From contig NZ_JAHOEA010000017.1 of NCBI RefSeq assembly GCF_019127135.1, forward strand, positions 1-63,663: a DNA stretch of 63,663 nt. Direction: 5' to 3'. The notes under the pieces are model-generated. The model was given only the letters and a program-made list of their open reading frames with translations. It ran no database searches and had not been told where the DNA came from. A program made the translations under genes and the position numbers. Shown in pieces: positions 26,831 through 34,907 of the stretch. Numbering within the stretch: position 1 is the stretch's first letter; the number at the start of each line of letters is the position of its first letter. This DNA comes from Segatella copri (GTDB lineage Bacteria > Bacteroidota > Bacteroidia > Bacteroidales > Bacteroidaceae).

Positions 26831-28792
26831 ATGATAGACAGACCGACGATAGCAAAAATTATGGATGCCACTAAGATAGAAGAGGTGGTATCTGAATTTG
26901 TTACGCTCAAGAAGCGTGGCATCAATTATGTCGGCTTGTGTCCTTTTCATAACGATTCCAATCCATCTTTCTCTGTATCTCCAACAAGAGGTATCTGTCA
27001 TTGCTTTACCTGTGGAAAGGGAGGCAATGCAATCAACTTTCTGATGGAACTGGAACAGATGACCTATCCCGATGCTCTTCGCTGGCTCGCCAAGAAATAT
27101 AAAATAGAGATTCAGGAACGGGAACTGACTAATGAAGAAAAACAGCGCGAGAGCGAAAGAGAATCCATGTTTATCGTCAACGATTGGGCGGCGAAATATT
27201 TTCAGGATATTCTCTTGCATGATGTGGATGGTATCGCTATCGGTATGGCCTATTTCCGAGGAAGAGGTTTCAGAGATGATATCATCAGAAAATTCCAGTT
27301 GGGTTTTGCGCTCCCTAAGCGTACTGCTCTTGCTGAAGCGGCTAAGGCGGCTGGCTATAATCCGAAATATCTGGTTGATACGGGACTCTGCTTCAAGGTG
27401 GATAAGGACGAAGCTGGCAATAAGTCGGGTGAGGATAAAATTCTTGACCGTTTCTCGGGCAGAGCCATCTTCCCCTGGTTCAGCGTGAGCGGCAAGGTGG
27501 TAGCTTTTGGCGGACGAGTGCTCGACAGCAGAACCAAGGGCATCAGCCAGAAATATGTCAACTCGCCTGATAGCGTTATCTATCATAAGGAGCGCGAACT
27601 CTATGGACTTTATCAGGCCAAGAAGGCGATAGCCAAGGAGGATTGTGTCTTTATGGTGGAAGGATATACCGATGTTATCTCGATGCATCAGTGTGGCATC
27701 GAAAATGTAGTGGCTAACTCGGGTACAGCGCTGAGCGTGCATCAGATTAGATTGCTGCACCGCTTTACCAGTAATATCGTTCTTCTCTATGACGGCGATA
27801 ATGCGGGTATTCATGCTGCGCTGAGAGGTACCGATATGTTGCTCGAAGAAGAGATGAACGTAAAGGTGCTCTTTCTCCCTGACGGTAATGACCCAGACAG
27901 TTTCGCCCGCAGTCATTCGGCAGAGGAATTCAGAAGATATATTCAGGAGAATCAGACCGACTTCATACAGTTTAAGACCGATATTCTGCTACGCGGTGTG
28001 ACAGACCCTGTAAAGAGAAGCCAGGCTATCAATTCGATTGTAGAGAGCATCTCGAAAATCAAGAATCAGATAACGCGCGCTTCTTATATCACCGACTGTT
28101 CTCACCGTTTGGGCGTGAACGAGGCAATCATCGTGAATGCCTTGAATAATTTTGTGCGCAACGGTATGAGTGAGCAGGTAAAGGCAGAGCGACGTGCTGC
28201 GGGATTGAAAGATTCGCCTGTAGCGGCAGCGCAGCAGGCGCAATCAGCGATGAGAGCGGTTACCCCACTGGATAAACTGCTGGAGGTAGAAGGCCTTCTG
28301 GTACAGTTGATTATTCATCATGGCGACCAGCTCATCACGGTACAGGATGTAGACGGAAATGATGTGGAGGTAGCTGTGGCCCAGTATATCAGTCTTGATT
28401 TGGGTGGAGATGGGTTCAAATTTCATAATGATTTATATAATCAGATTATGCAGGAAGCTGTGGAGCATCTCGAAAAAGAAGATGATTTTGTCGCCGAAAC
28501 TTATTTTGCCAATCATCCGAATCCGGAAATCAGCAGGTTGGCAGGTTTGCCTACAGGTGACCAGGAGGTATCTACGGCTAGTCTGCAGATGAAGATGAGC
28601 GCCGATAAGCTCCGTCAGTTTGTCTTTAAAGACATCTTGAGCTTCCGTACTCATTATATTGCTCAGCGTATTATTGAGGTACAGCAGGAGTTTGCCAGGA
28701 ATCCGACCAATCGTGAACTGCTGCAGGAGTTTATGAAACTCAAGCAGATGAACACGCTTCTGGCGAGCCAGGCAAACAATATCTTCAATTAA
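26831..28792 (+). CDS. dnaG: DNA primase
   Basis: 653 residues; makes RNA primers at the replication fork. The N-terminal CHC2 zinc finger is CPFH (37-40) with CFTC (58-61); the primase core has FSGRAIFPWFSVSGKVVAFGG; the TOPRIM metal site is in FMVEGYTDVISMHQCG and VLLYDGDNAGIHAA; the C-terminal helical part would bind DnaB. Length is normal. It is followed by cls with 70 nt between. Confidence 0.96.
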   Translation: MIDRPTIAKIMDATKIEEVVSEFVTLKKRGINYVGLCPFHNDSNPSFSVSPTRGICHCFTCGKGGNAINFLMELEQMTYPDALRWLAKKYKIEIQERELTNEEKQRESERESMFIVNDWAAKYFQDILLHDVDGIAIGMAYFRGRGFRDDIIRKFQLGFALPKRTALAEAAKAAGYNPKYLVDTGLCFKVDKDEAGNKSGEDKILDRFSGRAIFPWFSVSGKVVAFGGRVLDSRTKGISQKYVNSPDSVIYHKERELYGLYQAKKAIAKEDCVFMVEGYTDVISMHQCGIENVVANSGTALSVHQIRLLHRFTSNIVLLYDGDNAGIHAALRGTDMLLEEEMNVKVLFLPDGNDPDSFARSHSAEEFRRYIQENQTDFIQFKTDILLRGVTDPVKRSQAINSIVESISKIKNQITRASYITDCSHRLGVNEAIIVNALNNFVRNGMSEQVKAERRAAGLKDSPVAAAQQAQSAMRAVTPLDKLLEVEGLLVQLIIHHGDQLITVQDVDGNDVEVAVAQYISLDLGGDGFKFHNDLYNQIMQEAVEHLEKEDDFVAETYFANHPNPEISRLAGLPTGDQEVSTASLQMKMSADKLRQFVFKDILSFRTHYIAQRIIEVQQEFARNPTNRELLQEFMKLKQMNTLLASQANNIFN

Positions 28793-28862
28793 CCGGAGCC
28801 TCTGTCTTGTGAGGGAGAAACTCTGTAAAGAAGTATTAGAGATTTAAAAGGAGAAATGCTAT

Positions 28863-30287
28863 ATGATTTATTTTCACTGGATATATCTGTTGCTTTATGT
28901 CGTGATAACCGTTCCGGCTATCATCACCGTTTTGATGGACAATCGTCAGCCCGCCAAGACGATGGCATGGATATTGGTCTTCTTCTTCATCCCCTTTGTG
29001 GGTATCATCTTCTATTTCTTCTTCGGACAGAATACCCGCAAGGAACGGCTTATCAGCGACCGCAGTATGGACCAGCTCACCAAGCGCTCCATGCTCGAGT
29101 TCGTAGAGCAGGAGAATCTTCACCTGCCAGACAGCAATAAACCGCTGATGAATCTCTTTGCCAACCAGAGTTGGGCGCTGCCTTTTAAAGATAATCAGGT
29201 GGATATTTATACCGATGGATATGATTTCTTCCTTACCTTATTATATAATATAGGACAGGCAAAGCATCATATTCATCTCGATACCTATATCTTCGAAGCC
29301 GATGCCTTGGGATATCTGATAGCTGATGCCTTGATTGATAAGGCGGAGCAGGGAGTTGAGGTGCGACTGATTTATGATGATGTAGGCTGCTGGAAGGTAA
29401 AGGAAGAATTCTTTGAACGTATGCGTGATGCAGGCATTGATGTACATTCGTTCATGCCAGTCCGCTTTCCGGCTTTTACGAGTAAGGTAAATTATCGTAA
29501 CCACCGCAAACTCTGTGTCATAGATGGTAAGGTGGGCTTTATCGGCGGCATGAATATAGCTCTGCGCTATGTGAAGGGTGATAAGAAACAGGCTTGGCGC
29601 GATACGCATCTCCGTATTGAGGGCGGTGGCGTTTACGCCATTCAGAGAGCCTTTCTGGTAGACTGGTATTTCGTAGACCGTACATTAGTTACCAATCGCC
29701 AGTATTATCCGCCGGTCAGTGTGCATATCCACAACAATTGTCTCGTACAGATAGTTACGGGCAGTCCTATCAGTCCTTGGCCTGATATCATGCAGGGCTA
29801 TGTCCGCATCCTGCTTCAGGCCCGGAAGTATGTGTATATGGAAACGCCTTATTTCCTGCCGACCGAACCTGTATTGTTTGCCATGAGAACAGCAGCTCTG
29901 GCGGGTGTGGATATCCGTCTGATGTTGCCCCGTCATGCTGATGCCAAACTGGTAGAGTGGGCATCACGTTCGTATGTGATGGAAGCGATAGAGGCTGGCG
30001 TAAAGGTTTATCTCTATACGGCAGGCTTTAATCATAGTAAATTGCTCGTAAGTGATGATAATCTCTGTACGATAGGCAGTACGAATATCGATTTCCGAAG
30101 TTTTGAGAATAATTTCGAAGCGAATGCGTTCTTCTTTGATGAGGGGATGGCGCAGCGCGTGAAGGCTGTCTATCTGCGGGATGAGGCGAAGAGTATCCTG
30201 GTAGATGATGTATCTTATTTCGTAAAACGTCCGTTCCTGCAGCGTCTTTTCGAGAGTACGGTAAGATTACTCTCGCCGCTGTTGTAA
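28863..30287 (+). CDS. cls: Cardiolipin synthase
   Basis: 474 residues; condenses two phosphatidylglycerols into cardiolipin at the inner membrane. Two N-terminal TM helices (about 5-22 and 32-55), then two HKD motifs: NHRKLCVIDG near 214 and NHSKLLVSDD near 388, with GSTNIDFRSFENNFE after the second. GGAG lies 8 nt before ATG 28863. Probably transcribed with or after dnaG. Confidence 0.93.
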   Translation: MIYFHWIYLLLYVVITVPAIITVLMDNRQPAKTMAWILVFFFIPFVGIIFYFFFGQNTRKERLISDRSMDQLTKRSMLEFVEQENLHLPDSNKPLMNLFANQSWALPFKDNQVDIYTDGYDFFLTLLYNIGQAKHHIHLDTYIFEADALGYLIADALIDKAEQGVEVRLIYDDVGCWKVKEEFFERMRDAGIDVHSFMPVRFPAFTSKVNYRNHRKLCVIDGKVGFIGGMNIALRYVKGDKKQAWRDTHLRIEGGGVYAIQRAFLVDWYFVDRTLVTNRQYYPPVSVHIHNNCLVQIVTGSPISPWPDIMQGYVRILLQARKYVYMETPYFLPTEPVLFAMRTAALAGVDIRLMLPRHADAKLVEWASRSYVMEAIEAGVKVYLYTAGFNHSKLLVSDDNLCTIGSTNIDFRSFENNFEANAFFFDEGMAQRVKAVYLRDEAKSILVDDVSYFVKRPFLQRLFESTVRLLSPLL

Positions 30288-30297
30288 CGAAAAAATC

Positions 30298-30336
30298 CCC
30301 GTTTGCATCTTGTCTGGTGCAAACGGGTTTTTTTTT
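30298..30336. terminator. Bidirectional terminator between cls and rsmD
   Basis: CCCGTTTGCA (30298-30307) pairs with TGCAAACGGG (30318-30327), followed by nine Ts on the plus strand and preceded by an A run that serves the minus strand. Confidence 0.9.
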
Positions 30337-30865
30337 ATCTGAATATTGAGAAGTTTACGCTTCCGTAACTTCTGTGCTCCAGAAATCGTGGATGCTCGGA
30401 GAAATCATAGTCTTTGCCATGCTCAAAGACGAAGATGCCTCCTTCGTTGAGATAGTCGCCATTCAGAACGAGGTCTGGAATCTGCGGCAACTCCTTTAGG
30501 GCGTATGGAGGATCGGCAAAGATAAAGTCAAACTTCTGCTTGCAGGTCTTCAGAAAACGGAATACATCACCACGAATCAGAATATCCTTGTCTTCGCCCA
30601 ACTTCTGGAAACATTGGCGTATGAAGTTGGCATGGTCGCGGTCGGCCTCTACGCTGATTACCCGGCTGCAGCCTCGTGATACCAGTTCGAGCGAAATGCT
30701 GCCCGTACCGGCAAAAAGGTCGAGGGCAGAGGTATCTTCGAAATCAATATATCCCTGCAGCACATTAAAGATGTTCTCCTTTGCAAAATCTGTTGTCGGA
30801 CGCGCCTTAAACGAACGTGGAATGTCGAAATGGCGTCCCTTATATTGTCCTGTTATGATTCTCAT
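30335..30865 (-). CDS. rsmD: 16S rRNA (guanine-966 N2) methyltransferase
   Basis: 176 residues. MRIITGQYKGRHFDIP is the usual start; LDLFAGTGSISLELVSRG is the SAM site (motif I); FIFADPPYALKELP is the DPPY catalytic motif. It methylates G966 of 16S rRNA. Followed upstream by DUF3822, its common neighbour in Bacteroidota. Confidence 0.95.
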   Translation of the reverse strand: MRIITGQYKGRHFDIPRSFKARPTTDFAKENIFNVLQGYIDFEDTSALDLFAGTGSISLELVSRGCSRVISVEADRDHANFIRQCFQKLGEDKDILIRGDVFRFLKTCKQKFDFIFADPPYALKELPQIPDLVLNGDYLNEGGIFVFEHGKDYDFSEHPRFLEHRSYGSVNFSIFR

Positions 30866-30870
30866 TTGTT

Positions 30871-30915
30871 TTAATGTTGAATATTAAATGTTGAATGTTA
30901 AATGTTGAATGTTGA
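30871..30915. repeat. Short TGTTGAA/TGTTAAA tandem repeat
   Basis: Seven-base units TGTTGAA, (A)TATTAAA, TGTTGAA, TGTTAAA, TGTTGAA, TGTTGAG in a row between rsmD and the DUF3822 gene. A simple intergenic repeat. Confidence 0.7.
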
Positions 30916-30945
30916 GTAGGGCTAGCGCCTTTTTGTCAACGCACT

Positions 30946-31755
30946 TTACTTACTTAAGTACAGCGCCATCAAATCGAATGGCAGACCTTTAATCTCTGTG
31001 ATGGGCGCACGGTTGAATTCGGCGGCAGGATTCAGAATGAAGGTCTTCTTGATATAGAGTTTCGTGTTGTAGAGGAACCAGTCCTTATCCGGAACATTGC
31101 CTGATACATGCAACTCATCCTGCATCTGGTTGAATCCTAACTGCTTCCATACATAGAGAATGAAATAGAGGGCATCCTTGGCATGCTCGGCATTGAACGA
31201 GTTGAAGAATTTGAAACGGTTCTTCTCGAAACCGAAAACGTCCAGCTTCTTGTCGTGGAAATAAACATAGAGCTTGCGGTGAATGCCGGTGAAACTGCGA
31301 TGATGCAGATAGTGCCACATCGGTTGCATGATAGGTGTGAAGCGGACATCCTTGAAGTTGTCTTCTACCACCATCTTCAAATCCTTGTTGATAGGGAATA
31401 CCGCTACCGCATTCAGTTCCGGCTGCACTCTGTAGAGAATGGCATCGCTGTTATGACTGTTGAAGGCATGCTGATAGAGCACATCGATATCCTCTTCATG
31501 AAATTCTTCGATAGGAACCAGCAGGATAGGCGAATCGAGATATACGCGTACCTTCTGGTATCCCCGCTGCAGGAGAGTACTCTCCTTGAAAGCCTGACGC
31601 AAGTTGGCTGCCATCGAAACACCACTCTTTACTGTATAAGGTTCATAGATGAGCTGATGCTCAGCTTCACGGTCAACTACCGAAAAACTGAGGGTGTTTC
31701 TGCTCACGCGGATGGTGAGGCGTGCTTGCTGAATGTTGTTACCTTTTATTTGCAT
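30946..31755 (-). CDS. DUF3822 family protein
   Basis: 269 residues from ATG 31755 (MQIKGNNIQQARLTIRVSRN); the in-frame TTG at 31767 overlaps the previous gene and is less likely. The ASKHA-like DUF3822 family is restricted mainly to Bacteroidota and often sits beside rsmD; its function is unknown. Visible family traits: early LSFSVVD, then PIEEFHEEDIDVLYQHAFN and LNAVAVFPINKDL. It lies 5 nt after the pilin-like gene. Confidence 0.8.
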   Translation of the reverse strand: MQIKGNNIQQARLTIRVSRNTLSFSVVDREAEHQLIYEPYTVKSGVSMAANLRQAFKESTLLQRGYQKVRVYLDSPILLVPIEEFHEEDIDVLYQHAFNSHNSDAILYRVQPELNAVAVFPINKDLKMVVEDNFKDVRFTPIMQPMWHYLHHRSFTGIHRKLYVYFHDKKLDVFGFEKNRFKFFNSFNAEHAKDALYFILYVWKQLGFNQMQDELHVSGNVPDKDWFLYNTKLYIKKTFILNPAAEFNRAPITEIKGLPFDLMALYLSK

Positions 31756-31760
31756 ATCTG

Positions 31761-32240
31761 TTACCAATTACCTGCGTTGTTATTATCTGTCGTTAAATCG
31801 CCTATCTTGAGCCCGGGATAGTTGCCGGCATAGTTGGCCTCCTCTATCTTCTGCTGGATGGAACCTTCATCGAGTCCGTCGAGGAAGGTTTCATAACCGG
31901 CCCCACATTCCATCACCGGAATCTGCTTACCGCTTTTTCCTACGATAACCGTGGCAGCAAGTGTAAACTTCTTACCATCGGAATAGGGAATGTATTGGGC
32001 ATCTTCCTGTAAGAACTTGCCTTTTATCAGTGTCGGGAAATCGCCTGTATATACGCCGTGTTTCGCCTTGTATTTCTCTTCAGCCTGACGTATCTGCATC
32101 AGTTTCTCCTTCACCTCTGCTTCTCTGCTAGTCATGGCTTTCTGGAAGCGGATGGGCTGGCTTACACTCAGAATACAGAGTAGCATCATGATGATGACGC
32201 ATGCTCCCAAAATATAATTATTCTTTATTCTTTTTCTCAT
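31761..32240 (-). CDS. Single-TM pseudopilin-like protein
   Basis: 159 residues. One N-terminal TM helix (about 9-27) followed by a long amphipathic helix (AEVKEKLMQIRQAEEKYKAK) and HGVYTGDFPTLIKG, which resembles type II/IV pseudopilins, although the prepilin peptidase site is not obvious. No other secretion genes are near. It is first in a three-gene run with DUF3822 and rsmD. Function not known. Confidence 0.65.
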   Translation of the reverse strand: MRKRIKNNYILGACVIIMMLLCILSVSQPIRFQKAMTSREAEVKEKLMQIRQAEEKYKAKHGVYTGDFPTLIKGKFLQEDAQYIPYSDGKKFTLAATVIVGKSGKQIPVMECGAGYETFLDGLDEGSIQQKIEEANYAGNYPGLKIGDLTTDNNNAGNW

Positions 32241-32317
32241 TTCAAAAAGTATTATTACTTTTGCACAGCAAATAGGTGCAGTAAATTTTCTGCAAAGATA
32301 CTAAAAGTTTTCGAAAT

Positions 32318-33847
32318 ATGAACATTGAAGAGTTAAAATATCAGATATTACAGCAATTTGGCTTTCCGCCAACCCCAGAACAGGCTCAGGCACTCGATGT
32401 TTTCGTGCAGTTTATGACGGATAGTAATCCTCATGCAGTGATGATTCTCCGGGGTAGTGCGGGTACCGGTAAGACATCGCTTTCGGGTGCTATCGTTCGT
32501 ACGCTCCGTGCCGTTCGCCAGAAGGTGATGCTCCTTGCCCCTACAGGTAGGGCGGCTAAGGTGTTCTCTCTGAACAGCGGGATGCCTGCCTATACCATTC
32601 ATCGCCGCATCTATCGCGAAAAGGCGTTTGCCGGAGTGGATGGCCAGTTCAATCTCAATGATAATCTCTATACTGATACGCTTTTTATGGTGGATGAGGC
32701 TTCGATGATTGCCAATCTGGGATTGGGCGGAACCACCTTTGGCAGCGGTTGTCTGCTAGATGATCTGGTTCATTTTGTGTATCAGGGACGTAACGACCGC
32801 CTCTTGCTGATAGGCGATAAGGCACAGTTGCCTCCTGTTGGTGAGGAAGAATCACCAGCTCTTTCTGCTGCGATGCTCCAGGGATATGGACTGTCGGTTT
32901 ATGAGTGCGATTTGAACGAGGTAGTCCGTCAGAGTCAGCAGTCGGGTATTCTCTTTAATGCTACCCGTATCCGCCAGATGATTACCCACGATGACATTAC
33001 CCAACTGCCTAAAATCCGTTTCTCCGGTTTCTCGGATATCAGGGAGATGCCGGGCGCAGAACTCATCGAGGCTCTTGGCGACAGTTATCATCATGTAGGA
33101 CTGGACGATACCATTGTTGTGACTCGTAGCAACAAGCGCGCCAACATCTTCAACCAGGGCATCCGCAACATGGTACTTGATAGGGAAGAGGAACTGGAGA
33201 GTGGCGACATGCTGATGATTGTGAAGAACAATTATTATTGGATGGAGGAAGAAAAAAAGAAGATAAAGGAAAGGCAATTAAGTGAAGAACGAAAAGTGAA
33301 GAGTGAAAAATTTAATACTTTAGCTAATCATACAGTTCAAAGTAACGAAGTTCCAAGTCATGAGATTCCTGCTTTCCTGGCTAATGGCGATAGGGCGAAG
33401 GTGATGAAGGTGAGTCGTCGCATCGACCTCTACGGCTTTCATTTTGCCACCCTTCTGTTGAAATTTCCCGATTATGATAATTATGAACTGGAGGCTACAG
33501 TATTACTGGACACTTTGACGAGTGAGGCTCCTGCTTTGACCCATGATCAGCAGGAACAGCTTTTCCATAAGATAGAGGAGGATTATCAGGACATACCACT
33601 GAAGGCAGACCGTATGAAGGCAATTCGGCAGGATCCGTATTTCAATGCTCTCCAAGTGAAGTTTGCCTATGCCGTTACCTGTCATAAAGCGCAGGGCGGA
33701 CAGTGGTCGCATGTTTATGTAGACCAGGGCTATATGACGGATGATATGCTTACTCCCGATTATATCCACTGGCTCTATACTGCTTTCACCCGTGCCACCG
33801 AAATGCTATATCTGGTGAATTGGCCAAATACGCAGATAGAAGGATGA
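32318..33847 (+). CDS. RecD/AAA_30-type DNA helicase
   Basis: 509 residues, superfamily 1. Walker A RGSAGTGKTSLSG at about 45-57, Walker B MVDEASMI near 127, GDKAQLPPVG (motif III), VVTRSNKRAN, and the C-terminal UvrD_C_2 motif VTCHKAQGGQW with YTAFTRA. A stretch of about 45 low-complexity residues (about 308-352, EEEKKKIKERQLSEERKVKS and on) interrupts the segment that in relatives runs straight into an AxxANGD motif. Its DNA matches an intergenic repeat found at 36889. The protein probably works in general repair. Confidence 0.88.
   Translation: MNIEELKYQILQQFGFPPTPEQAQALDVFVQFMTDSNPHAVMILRGSAGTGKTSLSGAIVRTLRAVRQKVMLLAPTGRAAKVFSLNSGMPAYTIHRRIYREKAFAGVDGQFNLNDNLYTDTLFMVDEASMIANLGLGGTTFGSGCLLDDLVHFVYQGRNDRLLLIGDKAQLPPVGEEESPALSAAMLQGYGLSVYECDLNEVVRQSQQSGILFNATRIRQMITHDDITQLPKIRFSGFSDIREMPGAELIEALGDSYHHVGLDDTIVVTRSNKRANIFNQGIRNMVLDREEELESGDMLMIVKNNYYWMEEEKKKIKERQLSEERKVKSEKFNTLANHTVQSNEVPSHEIPAFLANGDRAKVMKVSRRIDLYGFHFATLLLKFPDYDNYELEATVLLDTLTSEAPALTHDQQEQLFHKIEEDYQDIPLKADRMKAIRQDPYFNALQVKFAYAVTCHKAQGGQWSHVYVDQGYMTDDMLTPDYIHWLYTAFTRATEMLYLVNWPNTQIEG
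33278..33302 (+). repeat. Copy of a 25-nt intergenic repeat inside the RecD-like gene
   Basis: Begins TTAAGTGAAGAACGAA; the copy at 36889-36913 (minus strand) differs by one base. Here it is read in frame as part of an insert in the helicase. Confidence 0.75.
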
Positions 33848-33856
33848 AGATAACAA

Positions 33857-33894
33857 AAAGAGGGTGTGTCATAAGTCTGTGACACACCCTCTTT
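33857..33894. terminator. GTGTGTCA terminator, convergent genes
   Basis: AGGGTGTGTCA (33861-33871) pairs with TGACACACCCT (33880-33890), with A and T runs on both sides. It serves the RecD-like gene (+) and the DUF6266 gene (-). A near copy of the same hairpin sits at 57375. Confidence 0.88.
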
Positions 33895-33908
33895 GTTTAG
33901 AAATGAGG

Positions 33909-34703
33909 TTACTCTAGACCATCGTCACCGCTTCCTTCGCTAGGATTTGTTGGGGTGGTAGTGCTGCTGTCGCCATTGTCACCCTTGTTAGAACCCTCGT
34001 TTGGTTTGTTCTTGTCGATGACACCGTCGTTGTAGAGGATGCCGTTGGCACCTTGCTCCACACTGCCATCGCTCTTCACGTCACCTACATACACAGAGTT
34101 GCTCACGCTTGAGTTTTGCACAGAGGCAAAGGCGATGTAGCAGGAGAGAAGGTCGTCAGACCAATCGACAGGGAGTTTCAACACAGTTTTGCAATCTATA
34201 CGACTCGCATCTTCGGTGGTGAATACTGCCTCGCCCTTTGTGAAATTGTAGACGAGAGGCATGGCGAAATCGTCGATGCTGGCGTGGCTCTCGTCAGAGT
34301 TGTCCTCCCAGGAAAAGGTCGCCACGTTGCTTGCCACTTTCACCGTGCAGAAACGGCCCGGCATCAAGGAGCCGCTACTCACCAATACCTTGCTAGGGTC
34401 GATACCAAAGGCGGGATACTTGCCTGCCATGCAGTTGCGCACGGTGTGGCTCATGGCCGCATTGGTGGCTGTCTGGTGCTGGGTGTAGTTGCGGAAACCC
34501 ACTTTCAAATAGGCTGTCATCACCTTGACAAACTTCTGTGCCATACCAAACTTGATGCGCTGTGACATCTGTTTCTCGGTACGAGGGTTCTTGATACTCT
34601 GGGCCTTGCCACGCATGTAAGCCATGCCCTTCCAACTACCACCAACTACTGTTCCTACGGTTCCATTGAATCCACCAAGGATACCTTGTTTAATTTTTCC
34701 TAT
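33909..34703 (-). CDS. DUF6266 family protein with non-standard start
   Basis: The first ATG in frame is 34625 (238 residues), but the family N-terminus continues upstream: GKIKQGILGGFNGTVGTVVG and then GSWKGMAYMRG, which matches the usual DUF6266 start of the type M-(G/A)-x-I-x-x-G-I-x-G-G-F. At the place of the expected ATG is ATA (34703-34701), preceded by AGAAAGG. A stop lies 10 codons above it and no ATG/GTG/TTG lies in between. So it either starts at ATA or the neighbouring ATT, or from ATG 34625 as a shortened form. The protein has a Ser/Thr/Gly-rich acidic tail. DUF6266 has no known function; it is common beside Bacteroidota mobile genes. It belongs to the satellite-like element. Confidence 0.75.
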   Translation of the reverse strand: MGKIKQGILGGFNGTVGTVVGGSWKGMAYMRGKAQSIKNPRTEKQMSQRIKFGMAQKFVKVMTAYLKVGFRNYTQHQTATNAAMSHTVRNCMAGKYPAFGIDPSKVLVSSGSLMPGRFCTVKVASNVATFSWEDNSDESHASIDDFAMPLVYNFTKGEAVFTTEDASRIDCKTVLKLPVDWSDDLLSCYIAFASVQNSSVSNSVYVGDVKSDGSVEQGANGILYNDGVIDKNKPNEGSNKGDNGDSSTTTPTNPSEGSGDDGLE

Positions 34704-34793
34704 AATCTTGTTCCTTTCTTTAATATTAAATTGTTAAACACTAAATGAATTCTATCTTTATCCCCTCAAAACTAAGTTTTTCGGAGCATGTAT

Positions 34794-34837
34794 AGACTTG
34801 GTACGGAGCAGGTACGGAGAGGGTACGGAGCAAGTCT
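34794..34837. repeat. Three 11-nt repeats inside a hairpin
   Basis: GGTACGGAG occurs at 34800, 34811 and 34822, spaced exactly 11 nt. The block is bracketed by AGACTTG (34794-34800) and its complement CAAGTCT (34831-34837). A related CGGAGCA lies at 34782. It lies between the DUF6266 and DUF3987 genes. Confidence 0.75.
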
Positions 34838-34907
34838 TGTCGCCGTTGAGCTAAATCATGGTCCGTAGCCCTCGTTTCCTAACCACATTGCAAAGATACT
34901 ACTTTTT

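Noticed and set aside
26732..27916. 394-residue open frame antisense to dnaG
   Set aside because: Shadow of a clear primase gene; composition rich in Ile/His/Arg/Ser and no family likeness.
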